DNA of 64,000 nucleotides, taken from contig CALFER010000086.1 of NCBI GenBank assembly GCA_937951895.1, forward strand, positions 1-64,000, written 5' to 3'. The notes below the pieces were generated by a model. The model was not told where the DNA came from, did not search any database, and was given only the letters and a program-made list of their open reading frames with translations. How positions within the stretch are numbered: position 1 is the first letter of the stretch; each line of letters starts with the position of its first letter. Made by a program: the position numbers and the translations under genes. Origin of the DNA: an uncultured bacterium. Its GTDB lineage: Bacteria; CSSED10-310; CALFER01. This document shows, in pieces, positions 7,854-16,633 of this stretch.

Positions 7854-9335
7854 ATGAAATCCATTCTGAGACATTCACTGGCTGTGCTGTACTGCATGGC
7901 TCTGTCCGCGGCAATCGCATCGGCGGATGCCTGGACCGAAAAACAATCGTCTCCGGAAACCGGCGGATACGGCGAAGCCGTGATCGGAAACGGCGACTAC
8001 ATCTACATCATCAAATGTGACAACGCGACCACCGACGCCGTGTTCTGGCGATACAATCCCATGTCCAATGCATGGACGAACCTGTCCGTTGCGGGATTGC
8101 CCACAGGCGTTTTCCGGAACGGCACGGCCGTCGCCTGGGACACCGATGAAAATCTCTACGTCCTGGCCGGGGCACGATACTCGGACCCCGATCGACGGGA
8201 ATTCTACCGCTATTCACTCTCGGACAATCTCTGGTCGCGACGGACCGATTCCCCCTCACCCCAGGGAGCGGGCGATGCGATCATCTGGTCGGGGTTCGAC
8301 CAGACAATTTATGCCATCATGGGCAGCTCAAATGATGCGCACGGCATGCGATTCGCCACCTACAATCCGGAATCTGACGAATGGATGGACCTGCCGGATC
8401 CGCCCGATCGGGTCGATGACGGCTGTTCGCTCGCATGGACCGGCGGCACTGACCTGTTTGCGCTGAGGGGCGAGTACTATGAAACGTCCCCGCTGAGGGA
8501 TTTCTGGAGATATCGTATTCCGGAAGAGACCTGGTCCGACATGGCCGATATTCCGGACGCAGGCGGCGTAGGGGACGGCGGTTCGCTGCTGTGGATCGGG
8601 TCCTGGATGCCCGAGTATTCCGATTTTATTTATGCATTGGGAGGCGGGAGTTGCTACGAGGATCCGGGATACGAATTCTATCGCTATTCGATCGCAGAGA
8701 ATGTGTGGATCCGTCTGGCGGATCTGCCGAATCCCCAGGGTTACTTCAACGGATGTCGCCTGGGATACGCTCAGAATCACATCTATTATTGGCAGGGGCT
8801 CACGCCGGGTGACGATGGAGGCGGGAATCGATTCTATAAATACGATTTTGTTGCGGAGCAGACACCGACACCTACGCCTGCCCGGACCTCCACGCCGATG
8901 CCATCCCGAACCCCGACTCCGACCCCTGCCGCATCCCATCCCTCCACAGCAACACCGACACCATCGGGTTGCGAGACGACAGGTGTCAGCCTGGCGATGT
9001 CGAGTCATGTGTTTTATCCCGACGACGTGTGCACATGCCGCGTGACGGTCTGCAATGCCACCGCTGAGGAGTTGAGAGGACTCCCGCTGTTCGTCATCCT
9101 GGATGTCTTCGGACAGTATTATTTTGCGCCATCCTTCTCCGATTTCGATCACTATCTGGATCAATATGGATCGTTTCCCGCAGGCGAAACCGAGATTGTG
9201 GTTTTTTCCGGTTTCATCTGGCCTTCCGGTGTCGGAAGGAGTTCGGGGATCGTGTTTCATGCGGCATTGACCGATCCGGGCATGACACGAGTTGTCGGGA
9301 AAATGGACAGTTGGATTTTCGGATGGAGTGAGTAG
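7854..9335 (+). CDS. Secreted kelch-like beta-propeller with TP linker and shared C-terminal domain
   Basis: 493 residues. After a signal peptide (1-24, ending AIASA) come repeated kelch-like blades (FWRYNPMSNAWT, FYRYSLSDNLWS, FWRYRIPEETWS, FYRYSIAENVWI). Next is a Thr/Pro-rich linker (~335-370, TPTPTP motifs) and then the shared C-terminal domain (SSHVFYPDD, LFVILDVFGQYYFAPSF, FIWP, FGWSE). A propeller on a flexible linker fits a surface-displayed binding protein. It sits in a run of separately promoted secreted-protein genes. Confidence 0.85.
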   Translation: MKSILRHSLAVLYCMALSAAIASADAWTEKQSSPETGGYGEAVIGNGDYIYIIKCDNATTDAVFWRYNPMSNAWTNLSVAGLPTGVFRNGTAVAWDTDENLYVLAGARYSDPDRREFYRYSLSDNLWSRRTDSPSPQGAGDAIIWSGFDQTIYAIMGSSNDAHGMRFATYNPESDEWMDLPDPPDRVDDGCSLAWTGGTDLFALRGEYYETSPLRDFWRYRIPEETWSDMADIPDAGGVGDGGSLLWIGSWMPEYSDFIYALGGGSCYEDPGYEFYRYSIAENVWIRLADLPNPQGYFNGCRLGYAQNHIYYWQGLTPGDDGGGNRFYKYDFVAEQTPTPTPARTSTPMPSRTPTPTPAASHPSTATPTPSGCETTGVSLAMSSHVFYPDDVCTCRVTVCNATAEELRGLPLFVILDVFGQYYFAPSFSDFDHYLDQYGSFPAGETEIVVFSGFIWPSGVGRSSGIVFHAALTDPGMTRVVGKMDSWIFGWSE

Positions 9336-9420
9336 GTATCGGGCACGAAACCGATCCGATCCGGACTCCTTCATGACAGGTAACAGGTGTCAGGGCCGAC
9401 CTTCAACAGGAGTTCCAGCG

Positions 9421-9507
9421 ATGAAGATACAAATCTGTTTATTGATTTCACTTTCAGTGTTCGGCAGCTTTTCTGCAGACGCGTTCCGTTCTGGCTGCAG
9501 CCGATAA
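9421..9507 (+). pseudogene. Remnant secretory ORF (signal peptide only)
   Basis: A 28-codon frame begins MKIQICLLISLSVFGSF, a good signal peptide. It has a ribosome site (CAGGAG) upstream of the ATG and then stops at TAA. The next frame continues about 20 codons further (containing AAADNINDGEY), which looks like mature secreted sequence before its own stop. I read it as a frameshifted and deleted secreted-protein gene; a functional micropeptide is possible. Confidence 0.45.
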
Positions 9508-9546
9508 CATTAATGACGGAGAGTACTCATCGGTAGCCGGTTCATC

Positions 9547-9576
9547 TTGAAATTGGTTCTCATTCGCTGTTATCCT
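9547..9576 (+). promoter_or_regulatory. Candidate promoter for the second beta-helix gene
   Basis: TTGAAA (9547-9552), 18-bp spacer, TATCCT (9571-9576), about 50 bases before the start codon at 9627. Confidence 0.45.
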
Positions 9577-9626
9577 AATCGCTGCCTGATTTTTAAAAGT
9601 AACTCGAACGTGAAAGGAGAGCCGAT

Positions 9627-10943
9627 ATGAAGACCCTGTTTTCCCTGTTGTGCATCGTCGTTTTGTCCCTATGTGTCGTTCCGCACTCTTTTGCCGGAGA
9701 CCTCTATGTGGCGAAAGATCGTGGCGACAATGCCAATCCCGGCACGAAGGAAGCCCCCTTCAAAAATCTCGAATCAGCCCTGAAAACCGCCCAGCCCGGC
9801 GACCGGATCCATGTCGCTCAGGGGAACTACACCGGCCTTCGCGACAAAGGATTTCTCGAAGCACCTCAACCCGTCGAACTGCTCGGCGGATACGCCCCGG
9901 ACTTCTCATCCCGCAACCCCATTGAGTTCACCACCACCGTGATTCCCTCGCGGGCATCCGGCGAAAGCGGTCGCAAACCCCTCCTCAGCATTCTGAATGT
10001 GCCGGCCGGCAGCACCTTCATCCTCGATGGATTTGTTTTCGATCGAGGTGAACAGAACGCCTATTCGCCCAAGGAATCCGTGATCGAGGGGATCGGCGGG
10101 CGGATTTTGGCACCGACCGAGAAACCGGCGGAGGGGCCCAGCACGGTCGATGAGCCCCTGGTGTGCTTCACCAACAAGGTCAACGCGGTGGTCGAAGGGG
10201 ATCTGATCATCCGCAACTGCGTGTTTCTCAACGGCCATTTCGGCATCCAGGGCGGGATGAAAAAGGGCAATGTCCGGATCCTGAACAATGTGTTCGCGGG
10301 CAATAAAATGGCGGCGATCGAGGTGTTCGGCATCGGCGGGAAGAAAGGGCCGAAGGGACCGATCGAGAAGGACGGTCATGTCGAGATCGCCGGCAATACG
10401 ATCCTGTTCACCTGGAGCCGGACGAAAGATTTCGGCGATATGGGTTACGGAGTGCGCGTGATGACGATGGTGTCCTACGACATTCACGACAATATCATCG
10501 GCTGCAATACGCTCACGGGCATCGATCACACGCGCGGGAATCTGAACGAGTGGTTGAAACTGGACAACAACATCATTTTCCTGAACAAGCAGGCACCGCT
10601 ACTGTATGTCGAACCGGGCACGTCCGCGGCAGGCAAGATGGAGCGCGTTCAAATGGAAAACATCAACGCGGATCTCGGTTTCCAGAGCTGCAAGGGTAAC
10701 TCCGATGTCGTGCAGAAACTGCCGTTGAACGAGCTGTATTTCAGCAGTTTCCTGAATGCCCGTTACAGTGAAACGGCCGATTTCGATCCGAATTCGCCCG
10801 CCAACGTCATGCGTGAGGTGATGGGAATGCCCAAGCAGGGGACGCTCACGAGCAAGGTGACGATGTGGGGCAACCGGTATCCGATGCAGGATGCCATCCG
10901 GCTGTTCGGAGCGCTCGCCGGGAAAGGTGCGCAGAAACCGTAA
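9627..10943 (+). CDS. Secreted right-handed beta-helix protein (no shared C-terminal domain)
   Basis: 438 residues with a signal peptide (1-23, ending HSFAG). The DUF1565-like opening is DNANPGTKEAPFKNLESAL, where periodic helix coils begin; later coils include IIRNCVFLNGHFGIQGG and VRILNNVFAGN. Unlike the other beta-helix proteins here it lacks the C-terminal FxWP/FGW domain and ends in a charged tail (GKGAQKP). GAAAGGAG precedes the ATG. Its stop is only five bases from the stop of the converging kinase gene. Catalytic function is not apparent; parallel beta-helices of this kind can be polysaccharide lyases or purely structural. Confidence 0.8.
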   Translation: MKTLFSLLCIVVLSLCVVPHSFAGDLYVAKDRGDNANPGTKEAPFKNLESALKTAQPGDRIHVAQGNYTGLRDKGFLEAPQPVELLGGYAPDFSSRNPIEFTTTVIPSRASGESGRKPLLSILNVPAGSTFILDGFVFDRGEQNAYSPKESVIEGIGGRILAPTEKPAEGPSTVDEPLVCFTNKVNAVVEGDLIIRNCVFLNGHFGIQGGMKKGNVRILNNVFAGNKMAAIEVFGIGGKKGPKGPIEKDGHVEIAGNTILFTWSRTKDFGDMGYGVRVMTMVSYDIHDNIIGCNTLTGIDHTRGNLNEWLKLDNNIIFLNKQAPLLYVEPGTSAAGKMERVQMENINADLGFQSCKGNSDVVQKLPLNELYFSSFLNARYSETADFDPNSPANVMREVMGMPKQGTLTSKVTMWGNRYPMQDAIRLFGALAGKGAQKP

Positions 10944-10948
10944 CCGGA

Positions 10949-13744
10949 TCAGGGTTCGGGCGGAACGATGAGAATATTCCGGAATTTTCGTTCCGCGGTC
11001 TGCAAACGTTGAGTCAAATCCGCTCTTCCGGTCCGCTCGCATTCCGTTCGCAGAATGCCGATCGCGGACCGGATTTCTTTTTCCGGTGGTGATTCACCCA
11101 GCAGGACGAGTATATCCATGCGATCGAGTAATCCCCAGGCGAGGTCTCCGAGCAGTTCGCGGCGATTGTCGCGCTCGATCAGGGTTTTCCGCAGTGCGTT
11201 GCTTTTTTCACAGGCTTCAAGAGCTTCAGATAATCGGTTTTCTTCCCTGAGCGCGATTGTTTTATTGAGCAGACATTTGGCAAGTGGAATGGCGAACTCG
11301 CCTCGGCCTGCGAGCATCAGACGTTCGGTGATCGCGACCGAACGATCGTACATCGCAATCGCCTCGGCATTGCGATCCAATGCGTTGAAAACGATTCCGG
11401 TGTTCAGATAGACACTCGACAGGATCCCTTCCATCTCAACTTTTCCGGCAACATACACGAGCCGCTCGAAGATCCCGAGAGACAGTCCAAGAATCTGCAG
11501 TGCCTCATCGTTTCGATGCAGGAGAGCAAGGCATGCCGCCTTGTTCATGTATGCCGTGGCAAGGCTCGGTTCAAGCTCCAGATGCTTGTCCTCCTGCACA
11601 AGACGGGTGCGGATGGCGATACAACGATCGAAAAACACGAGCGATTCTTCCTGGTCTCCGAGAACGACCATGGCATTGGCTTTATTCATGTATGCTTTCG
11701 CCAGGTCCTGTTCCAGTTCCCGGCGGCCTTGATAGTGGATCAACCTTTCCCGTGTCTCGATCGTCGCACTGTAATTATCGAGCGCTTCTCTGAAATTTCC
11801 CTGCGTCCAGAGGGCAATCGCCTTGTTCATCGTGATCTTGGCTCTTTCCATGTCCGGATCAGCGATTTCCGCTTTGTTTTTGATCCTTTCCAGAATACTC
11901 AGAGCCTGATCCATCAGGCCGATCGCTTCGTCAGCGTGCCCATGGGCATGCAGGAGATTCGCCTTTCCCAAGAAAAACTGCGCCAGTTTCAGTTGAAGTC
12001 GATCCGAATTCGCCTGGCCGATACAGCGATTCAGAATCCGGATTGCGAGATCGGCGCATTCGATCGCTTCGGGATTCTTTCCCAACGTGTCCAGAACAGC
12101 CGATTTGTACATGAGCGTCTGGGCGTGCTCGCCGAGGATCGCTGCATCAGCGGACTCACCGATCACGGCGTCACGAAGCGCAATCGATCGATTCAGATAA
12201 TCGAGCGCCTCACGTGAGTTTCTCAGATTCAGAAGCGCATTGGCCTTCCCGGTATACACCCGGGCCAGATCGAAATCCGGTTTCACCTCCGAACCGCTGC
12301 CTTCCATATCGTTCAGATATGCGATCACCTGGTCGTACGTCTCGTTCGCCTCAGAATATCTGCGCAGATCGAAATACGTTTCCGCCTTCATGAAGCAGGC
12401 TCGCGCGATCAGCATGGTGAGGGGGCGATCCGATCTGCTGCGATCACCACCGAGCAGTAATCTCGTTGCGGTGTCCAGAGCATCGAGTTCTCCGGGGCGA
12501 TCTCCGAGAGTTTTATGGATTTTGGCTTTTTCCATCAAAAGCTGCGCGCAGGTCCGGCTGTGTCCCGTGTCTCCGATCTGAGATATCATGTCCAGGACTT
12601 CTTCAAATAGCTGAAGTTCATGGATAGCGCGGGTTTTGGGCGAGAGTCCTAGATCGGATGCGACACTGTCGAGTTTTTTCGAAGCCAATCCGAACTCCGA
12701 TAGGATGACGTTCAGCCTGAGAACCAGATCCGAAATCGTGCCGGACGAATCGGACTGAGTGTGTCCGGAATCAGCGGATGCAGATTGGAGGAATGAACTG
12801 GGCATCGGTCTCGGATAATCGTGTCCGGCAATCTTCCCGTAAATCGACATCAACCTCTCCGCGATTTCTTTCATGTTCAACCAGCGTTCTTTCGGATTTT
12901 CGCGGAAGCACAGTCCGAGCACCTCGACGAGTGCAGGTGGTATCGCGGGGTACGGAGGCACCCCTTGTTTTCGGATATGGTCAGCCAGCAGTTGTTGCGC
13001 CATTAGCCCGAACTTCCAGGTGACCTTGCCGGTGAACATCTGAAACACGGTCAAACCGTAGCTCCAGATGTCCGATCGGATGGTCAGGCGTTCCTGTGCG
13101 GTCTGTTCGGGGGATGAATACGCGAACGTCATGCCTTTGCAACTCACGAGATACTTGCTCGAGTCTGAGGGGGTATCCTGAATGACTCCGGAGACATTGC
13201 ATGCGTTGGCAAGCCCGAAATCCGTGATCTTCACGATGCCATCACGCGTCATCAGGACGTTTGCCGGTTTGACGTCCTGATGGATCACTCCATTTTCATG
13301 CGCGGCATACAATCCCCATGCGAGTTGGATCGCCACATCGAGAATCGAGTCGATCGCCAGCAATTTCCCGTCGTGAATCCAGCGGTCGAGTGAACCGCCG
13401 TTCACATATTCCGAGAAAATCGCCGTGCGATCTTCGATCGTTCTGAAAAATCGGAACGAGGAAATGAAGGGATGCTCCGGCAGATCGCTCCAGGTGCGGA
13501 GCTCATTCATGAACAATCGCTTCTGTTGGTGATCCGCGGTAAAGCTGGTTTTGAGGGTTTTTACTGCGAGGGGTGATCCCGAAAATCGATAGGGTTCCAC
13601 CAGAAAAACCTTCCCCATGCCTCCGGTTCCCAGAATATCGACAATGATATACTCGTTGAGAAGCACCTTCCCGATGCGCCAATCCGTATGAGAATGCGGC
13701 GACGTGTTGCCCATGACGGTTTCATGGTTGATGGTATCGTTCAT
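10949..13744 (-). CDS. Hanks-type Ser/Thr kinase with C-terminal TPR array
   Basis: 931 residues. The kinase domain (~25-305) has a glycine loop GTGGMGKVFLVE, the VAIK-type lysine in LAVKTLK, catalytic HQDVKPANVL, DFGLA, and SPEQTAQ. The usual HRD arginine is glutamine, so it is a non-RD kinase. Residues ~400-900 are TPR-like helical pairs (LGKNPEAIECADLAI and similar), probably a protein-docking scaffold. No transmembrane helix is visible, so it is likely cytoplasmic. The start overlaps the nitroreductase stop by four bases (ATGA), making this the last gene of a minus-strand operon. A very similar architecture occurs at 37940-40426. Confidence 0.9.
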   Translation of the reverse strand: MNDTINHETVMGNTSPHSHTDWRIGKVLLNEYIIVDILGTGGMGKVFLVEPYRFSGSPLAVKTLKTSFTADHQQKRLFMNELRTWSDLPEHPFISSFRFFRTIEDRTAIFSEYVNGGSLDRWIHDGKLLAIDSILDVAIQLAWGLYAAHENGVIHQDVKPANVLMTRDGIVKITDFGLANACNVSGVIQDTPSDSSKYLVSCKGMTFAYSSPEQTAQERLTIRSDIWSYGLTVFQMFTGKVTWKFGLMAQQLLADHIRKQGVPPYPAIPPALVEVLGLCFRENPKERWLNMKEIAERLMSIYGKIAGHDYPRPMPSSFLQSASADSGHTQSDSSGTISDLVLRLNVILSEFGLASKKLDSVASDLGLSPKTRAIHELQLFEEVLDMISQIGDTGHSRTCAQLLMEKAKIHKTLGDRPGELDALDTATRLLLGGDRSRSDRPLTMLIARACFMKAETYFDLRRYSEANETYDQVIAYLNDMEGSGSEVKPDFDLARVYTGKANALLNLRNSREALDYLNRSIALRDAVIGESADAAILGEHAQTLMYKSAVLDTLGKNPEAIECADLAIRILNRCIGQANSDRLQLKLAQFFLGKANLLHAHGHADEAIGLMDQALSILERIKNKAEIADPDMERAKITMNKAIALWTQGNFREALDNYSATIETRERLIHYQGRRELEQDLAKAYMNKANAMVVLGDQEESLVFFDRCIAIRTRLVQEDKHLELEPSLATAYMNKAACLALLHRNDEALQILGLSLGIFERLVYVAGKVEMEGILSSVYLNTGIVFNALDRNAEAIAMYDRSVAITERLMLAGRGEFAIPLAKCLLNKTIALREENRLSEALEACEKSNALRKTLIERDNRRELLGDLAWGLLDRMDILVLLGESPPEKEIRSAIGILRTECERTGRADLTQRLQTAERKFRNILIVPPEP

Positions 13745-14325
13745 TCTCCGGTGCCTTCCTCCGATCGATCGTGCGAAATCTGTCCATACCGGTTGAACGA
13801 TCGGATCGCGTCGATGTCCTTCCGTGTTCTGTCTGCCGGCGCTTCACGGTCGGTGTGTCCCAACGCGATCAGAAGACCGATCGATTTGTCATGCGGGATA
13901 TCGAGAATCTTCCGGATCGGTTTTTCGTTGAACCAACCGATGATGCATGTCCCGATTCCCTCTTCGGCGGCCTGAAGACAGATATGCTCGACGGCGATTC
14001 CGAGATCGATCCAGCGGAATTCGCGCTGCCGTACGACCGAACCGAATCGGCTCGTCAGATTACCCTTCTCAGACAGAGCAACGATGATGACCGGCGCATC
14101 GGCCACAAAGTGATTCAAGGGCATCAGAGGAGTGGTTGTTTCCGCGGCGACGCGGGCGCGCAACTCCGGATCATCGACGATGATGAAGTGCCAGGGTTGT
14201 GAGTTACAGGCCGATGGGGCGAGACGGGCGGCATCGATACAGCGCTGAATCGCACCGGCGTCGATGGGCGTATCGAGAAAACGGCGGACACTGAACCGCT
14301 TCGTGACCAGATCGAGAAACGGCAT
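13741..14325 (-). CDS. Nitroreductase-family FMN oxidoreductase
   Basis: 194 residues, usual length. FMN-binding features are an N-terminal RFSVRRF, SACNSQPWHFIIV (~38-50), and a C-terminal GIGTCIIGWFNE (~130) followed by LLIALGHTD. Family members reduce nitro groups, quinones or flavins with NAD(P)H as cytoplasmic dimers; the substrate here is unknown. It is translationally coupled to the downstream kinase. A 74-bp gap separates it from the haem-binding gene and holds no clear signal. Confidence 0.9.
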   Translation of the reverse strand: MPFLDLVTKRFSVRRFLDTPIDAGAIQRCIDAARLAPSACNSQPWHFIIVDDPELRARVAAETTTPLMPLNHFVADAPVIIVALSEKGNLTSRFGSVVRQREFRWIDLGIAVEHICLQAAEEGIGTCIIGWFNEKPIRKILDIPHDKSIGLLIALGHTDREAPADRTRKDIDAIRSFNRYGQISHDRSEEGTGE

Positions 14326-14399
14326 GAGAACCCCTCCGGAGCGTCATTGTAAGACTCGGTAGCTCAAAATGCGAGCCGGATGATCGGGGATGAGGCTCT

Positions 14400-14825
14400 T
14401 CAGGGTGTCCAGCGTCGTAACAGATCGAGTTCTTCAGGGGATACCGAGGTTCCGGGATGAGCCAGAACATACAGCTTCAATGGCATTTCACCCTCCTCGA
14501 TCTCCTCGATGATCTCCTCCTGGATGTCCTTATCTCGGAGTTGCCGACTCCAATCGGAAAAATTCAGCTTTTCTCTTCCTTCGTTCACATCCCGGACCAC
14601 CAGCCATGAAACCGGTGCGATGGCACTGTACCACGGCCATACGGTTTCGTGAGAATGACAATCGTAGCAGCTCCGTTTCAAAATCGCTTTGATCTCCGGC
14701 GGCGCGCTCAGAGCGGATCGGATCGGCGGATTGATCCGTTTCACCGGTATGAATTGAATCCCGATTCCTGAGATTGTGAGTATCCCGAGAATCATCCAGG
14801 TGATCGTCAACCGTCTTCCTGCCAT
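14400..14825 (-). CDS. Membrane-anchored haem-binding protein (CxxCH)
   Basis: 141 residues. One N-terminal membrane segment (ITWMILGILTISGIGI) precedes a periplasmic domain with one c-type haem site, SCYDCHSHET, then WPWYSAIAPVSW and a C-terminal EEIEEGEMPLK. This is the pattern of the Haem_bd (DUF) family, found near redox and regulatory proteins. The start at 14825 is chosen because GAGAGG lies nine bases upstream and it falls 22 bp after the cyclase stop. A longer frame from 14918 would overlap the cyclase gene. Confidence 0.82.
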   Translation of the reverse strand: MAGRRLTITWMILGILTISGIGIQFIPVKRINPPIRSALSAPPEIKAILKRSCYDCHSHETVWPWYSAIAPVSWLVVRDVNEGREKLNFSDWSRQLRDKDIQEEIIEEIEEGEMPLKLYVLAHPGTSVSPEELDLLRRWTP

Positions 14826-14847
14826 CGCCTGCATCCTCTCTCGTCTG

Positions 14848-16620
14848 TCAGTCCTTTGAAACGATCCGGTTCTTGCCTGAGGTTTTCGCGCGATACATCC
14901 GTTCATCCGCTCGTGCAATCATCTGACGAACCGACTCCGGTGAATCCTCGCCGTCGGGACTCCAGGTCTCGATCCCCACGCTCATCGTAATCGGTTTCAT
15001 TCCCATATGCACACTGTTCCAGTTAAATGCCGCCAGTATCTCCACGAGTCGCCCGCAGAGCATTCGCGCGGCTTCGCGATTCGTTTCCACCAGAACCAGC
15101 AGGAACTCCTCACCCCCGAATCGCCCGACTGAGTCGACCGATCGCATCTGTTCACGCAGCATCCGACCGATTGCAGTCAAAACGGCATCGCCCGTCTGGT
15201 GTGAGTATCGATCGTTGACCTGTTTGAAGTCGTCCAGGTCGATCAGGGCGATACTGAGGCAGTGCCCGAACCGGCGGGCGCGGTCGAATTCCTGTTCGAG
15301 CCGGATATCGATCCAGCGCCGGTTGGCCAATCCGGTCAGGGCATCTTCGCGGGCCAGTTGCTCGAGCAATTCGGCCTGCTTCTTCATCCGGCTGAGGAGT
15401 TCCGCGTTCGCCGCATCGGCATCCCGGAGCGCCAGCAGCGCTTGTGACAGCTCCATCGCGGCCGCATGTCCCGGGTCGTTACGCCGATCCAGAGCCTCGG
15501 TCAACTCCCGCACACGCCGTGTTGAATCCGAATCATTCAGACGGATCCGGATGTCATGATACTCCCGGAATGCCCCCAGCGCGTCGGCATACTCCCCTCG
15601 CATCTCATGCAACTCGGCCAGTTTCCGTTTCGTTTCACCGAGATCCCAATCGGAATGTGCCTCGTCGGCAAGGATCGCAGCCTCTTTGAGCTGTTCCAGG
15701 GCTTCGCCGAACGACCCGTCCTGTTTGGCGCAATCCGCGAGCACCCGTCTGACTTCGGATTGTTCGCGCGGTAATCCGAGACGCTCATAGATCTGCAGCG
15801 CAGACCCCAGCGCAATCCGGGCCTCCTCGTTCCGGTTCATCGCCGCCAGAGCCATTCCCAACGCTCCCAGTGCATCACCTTCATCGTTCAGATTTCCGGT
15901 TGCGCGGCACAGCGACAGACTTCTTTCGAGATGTCCGATGGCCTGTTCGGCCTGATTCAGCCTGAGGTGGATCTTGCCGATGAGTGTGAGCAGCGTGCTC
16001 TCGAGGGCGCGATCGTTGGTCCGGTGATTCAGGTCGAGACCTCGCTCGGCCGACCGCAGTGCCCTGTCCAGGTCCCCGCAGTCCATCTCGATCCGGGCGA
16101 TGTTGGTATGCACGTATGCGCCGGAATCGGCATCGCCGTCTGATTCTGCGATTGCGAGTGCTTTCCGGAGGTGATGGAGTGCGAGATCCGGTTGCGAGAG
16201 CGCGACATGAATCAGGGCCATGTTATTGAGCGACGTGCATTGCCCGCTCCGGTCACCGATCGATTCCCGGATCTGCAGACTGAGAAGGAAATGGTCGAGT
16301 GCGTCTTTGAAGCGGTTTTTCCTTCGGTAGAGCAATGCGAGCAGGTTGTGCGCCTGAGCGGCACCCGAATGATCCTGCAGACTCTCGAACAGGTCGAGTA
16401 CCTGGAATGTTTCCTCGAGCAAGCCGGTATCATCCCCGAGAATAAACCGGCAGAGATCCTTCAGATACAGGCTGGTGGCCAGTCCCTTCTGGTAATCGAT
16501 CCGCAGCGCTCCCTGCCCCGCTTCTTCAGCCAGGTGCAGGGCCCGTCGGGTATCCTCCATCCGGATCGCGTGGGCCTCGGCCAGTATCTGATCGATCTGG
16601 CAGGGCGTCAAATCCGGCAT
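14848..16620 (-). CDS. TPR-GGDEF diguanylate cyclase
   Basis: 590 residues. The N-terminal ~390 form a series of TPR pairs (e.g. AQAHNLLALLYRRKNRF). A coiled-coil stretch (~390-430) leads to a GGDEF domain with active-site GGEEF (RFGGEEFLLVL) and an RxxD product-inhibition site five residues before it (RSVD). It should make cyclic di-GMP in the cytoplasm in response to a protein bound by the TPRs. ATG 16620 has GAGGAG nine bases upstream and lies 13 bp after the protease stop; upstream in-frame codons are inside that gene. The architecture is standard and the active site intact. Confidence 0.9.
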   Translation of the reverse strand: MPDLTPCQIDQILAEAHAIRMEDTRRALHLAEEAGQGALRIDYQKGLATSLYLKDLCRFILGDDTGLLEETFQVLDLFESLQDHSGAAQAHNLLALLYRRKNRFKDALDHFLLSLQIRESIGDRSGQCTSLNNMALIHVALSQPDLALHHLRKALAIAESDGDADSGAYVHTNIARIEMDCGDLDRALRSAERGLDLNHRTNDRALESTLLTLIGKIHLRLNQAEQAIGHLERSLSLCRATGNLNDEGDALGALGMALAAMNRNEEARIALGSALQIYERLGLPREQSEVRRVLADCAKQDGSFGEALEQLKEAAILADEAHSDWDLGETKRKLAELHEMRGEYADALGAFREYHDIRIRLNDSDSTRRVRELTEALDRRNDPGHAAAMELSQALLALRDADAANAELLSRMKKQAELLEQLAREDALTGLANRRWIDIRLEQEFDRARRFGHCLSIALIDLDDFKQVNDRYSHQTGDAVLTAIGRMLREQMRSVDSVGRFGGEEFLLVLVETNREAARMLCGRLVEILAAFNWNSVHMGMKPITMSVGIETWSPDGEDSPESVRQMIARADERMYRAKTSGKNRIVSKD

Positions 16621-16633
16621 TGCGGACAACTCC

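Noticed and set aside
8328..9374. Minus-strand frame of 348 codons
   Set aside because: Shadow of the kelch-like gene, with composition typical of antisense high-G+C frames.
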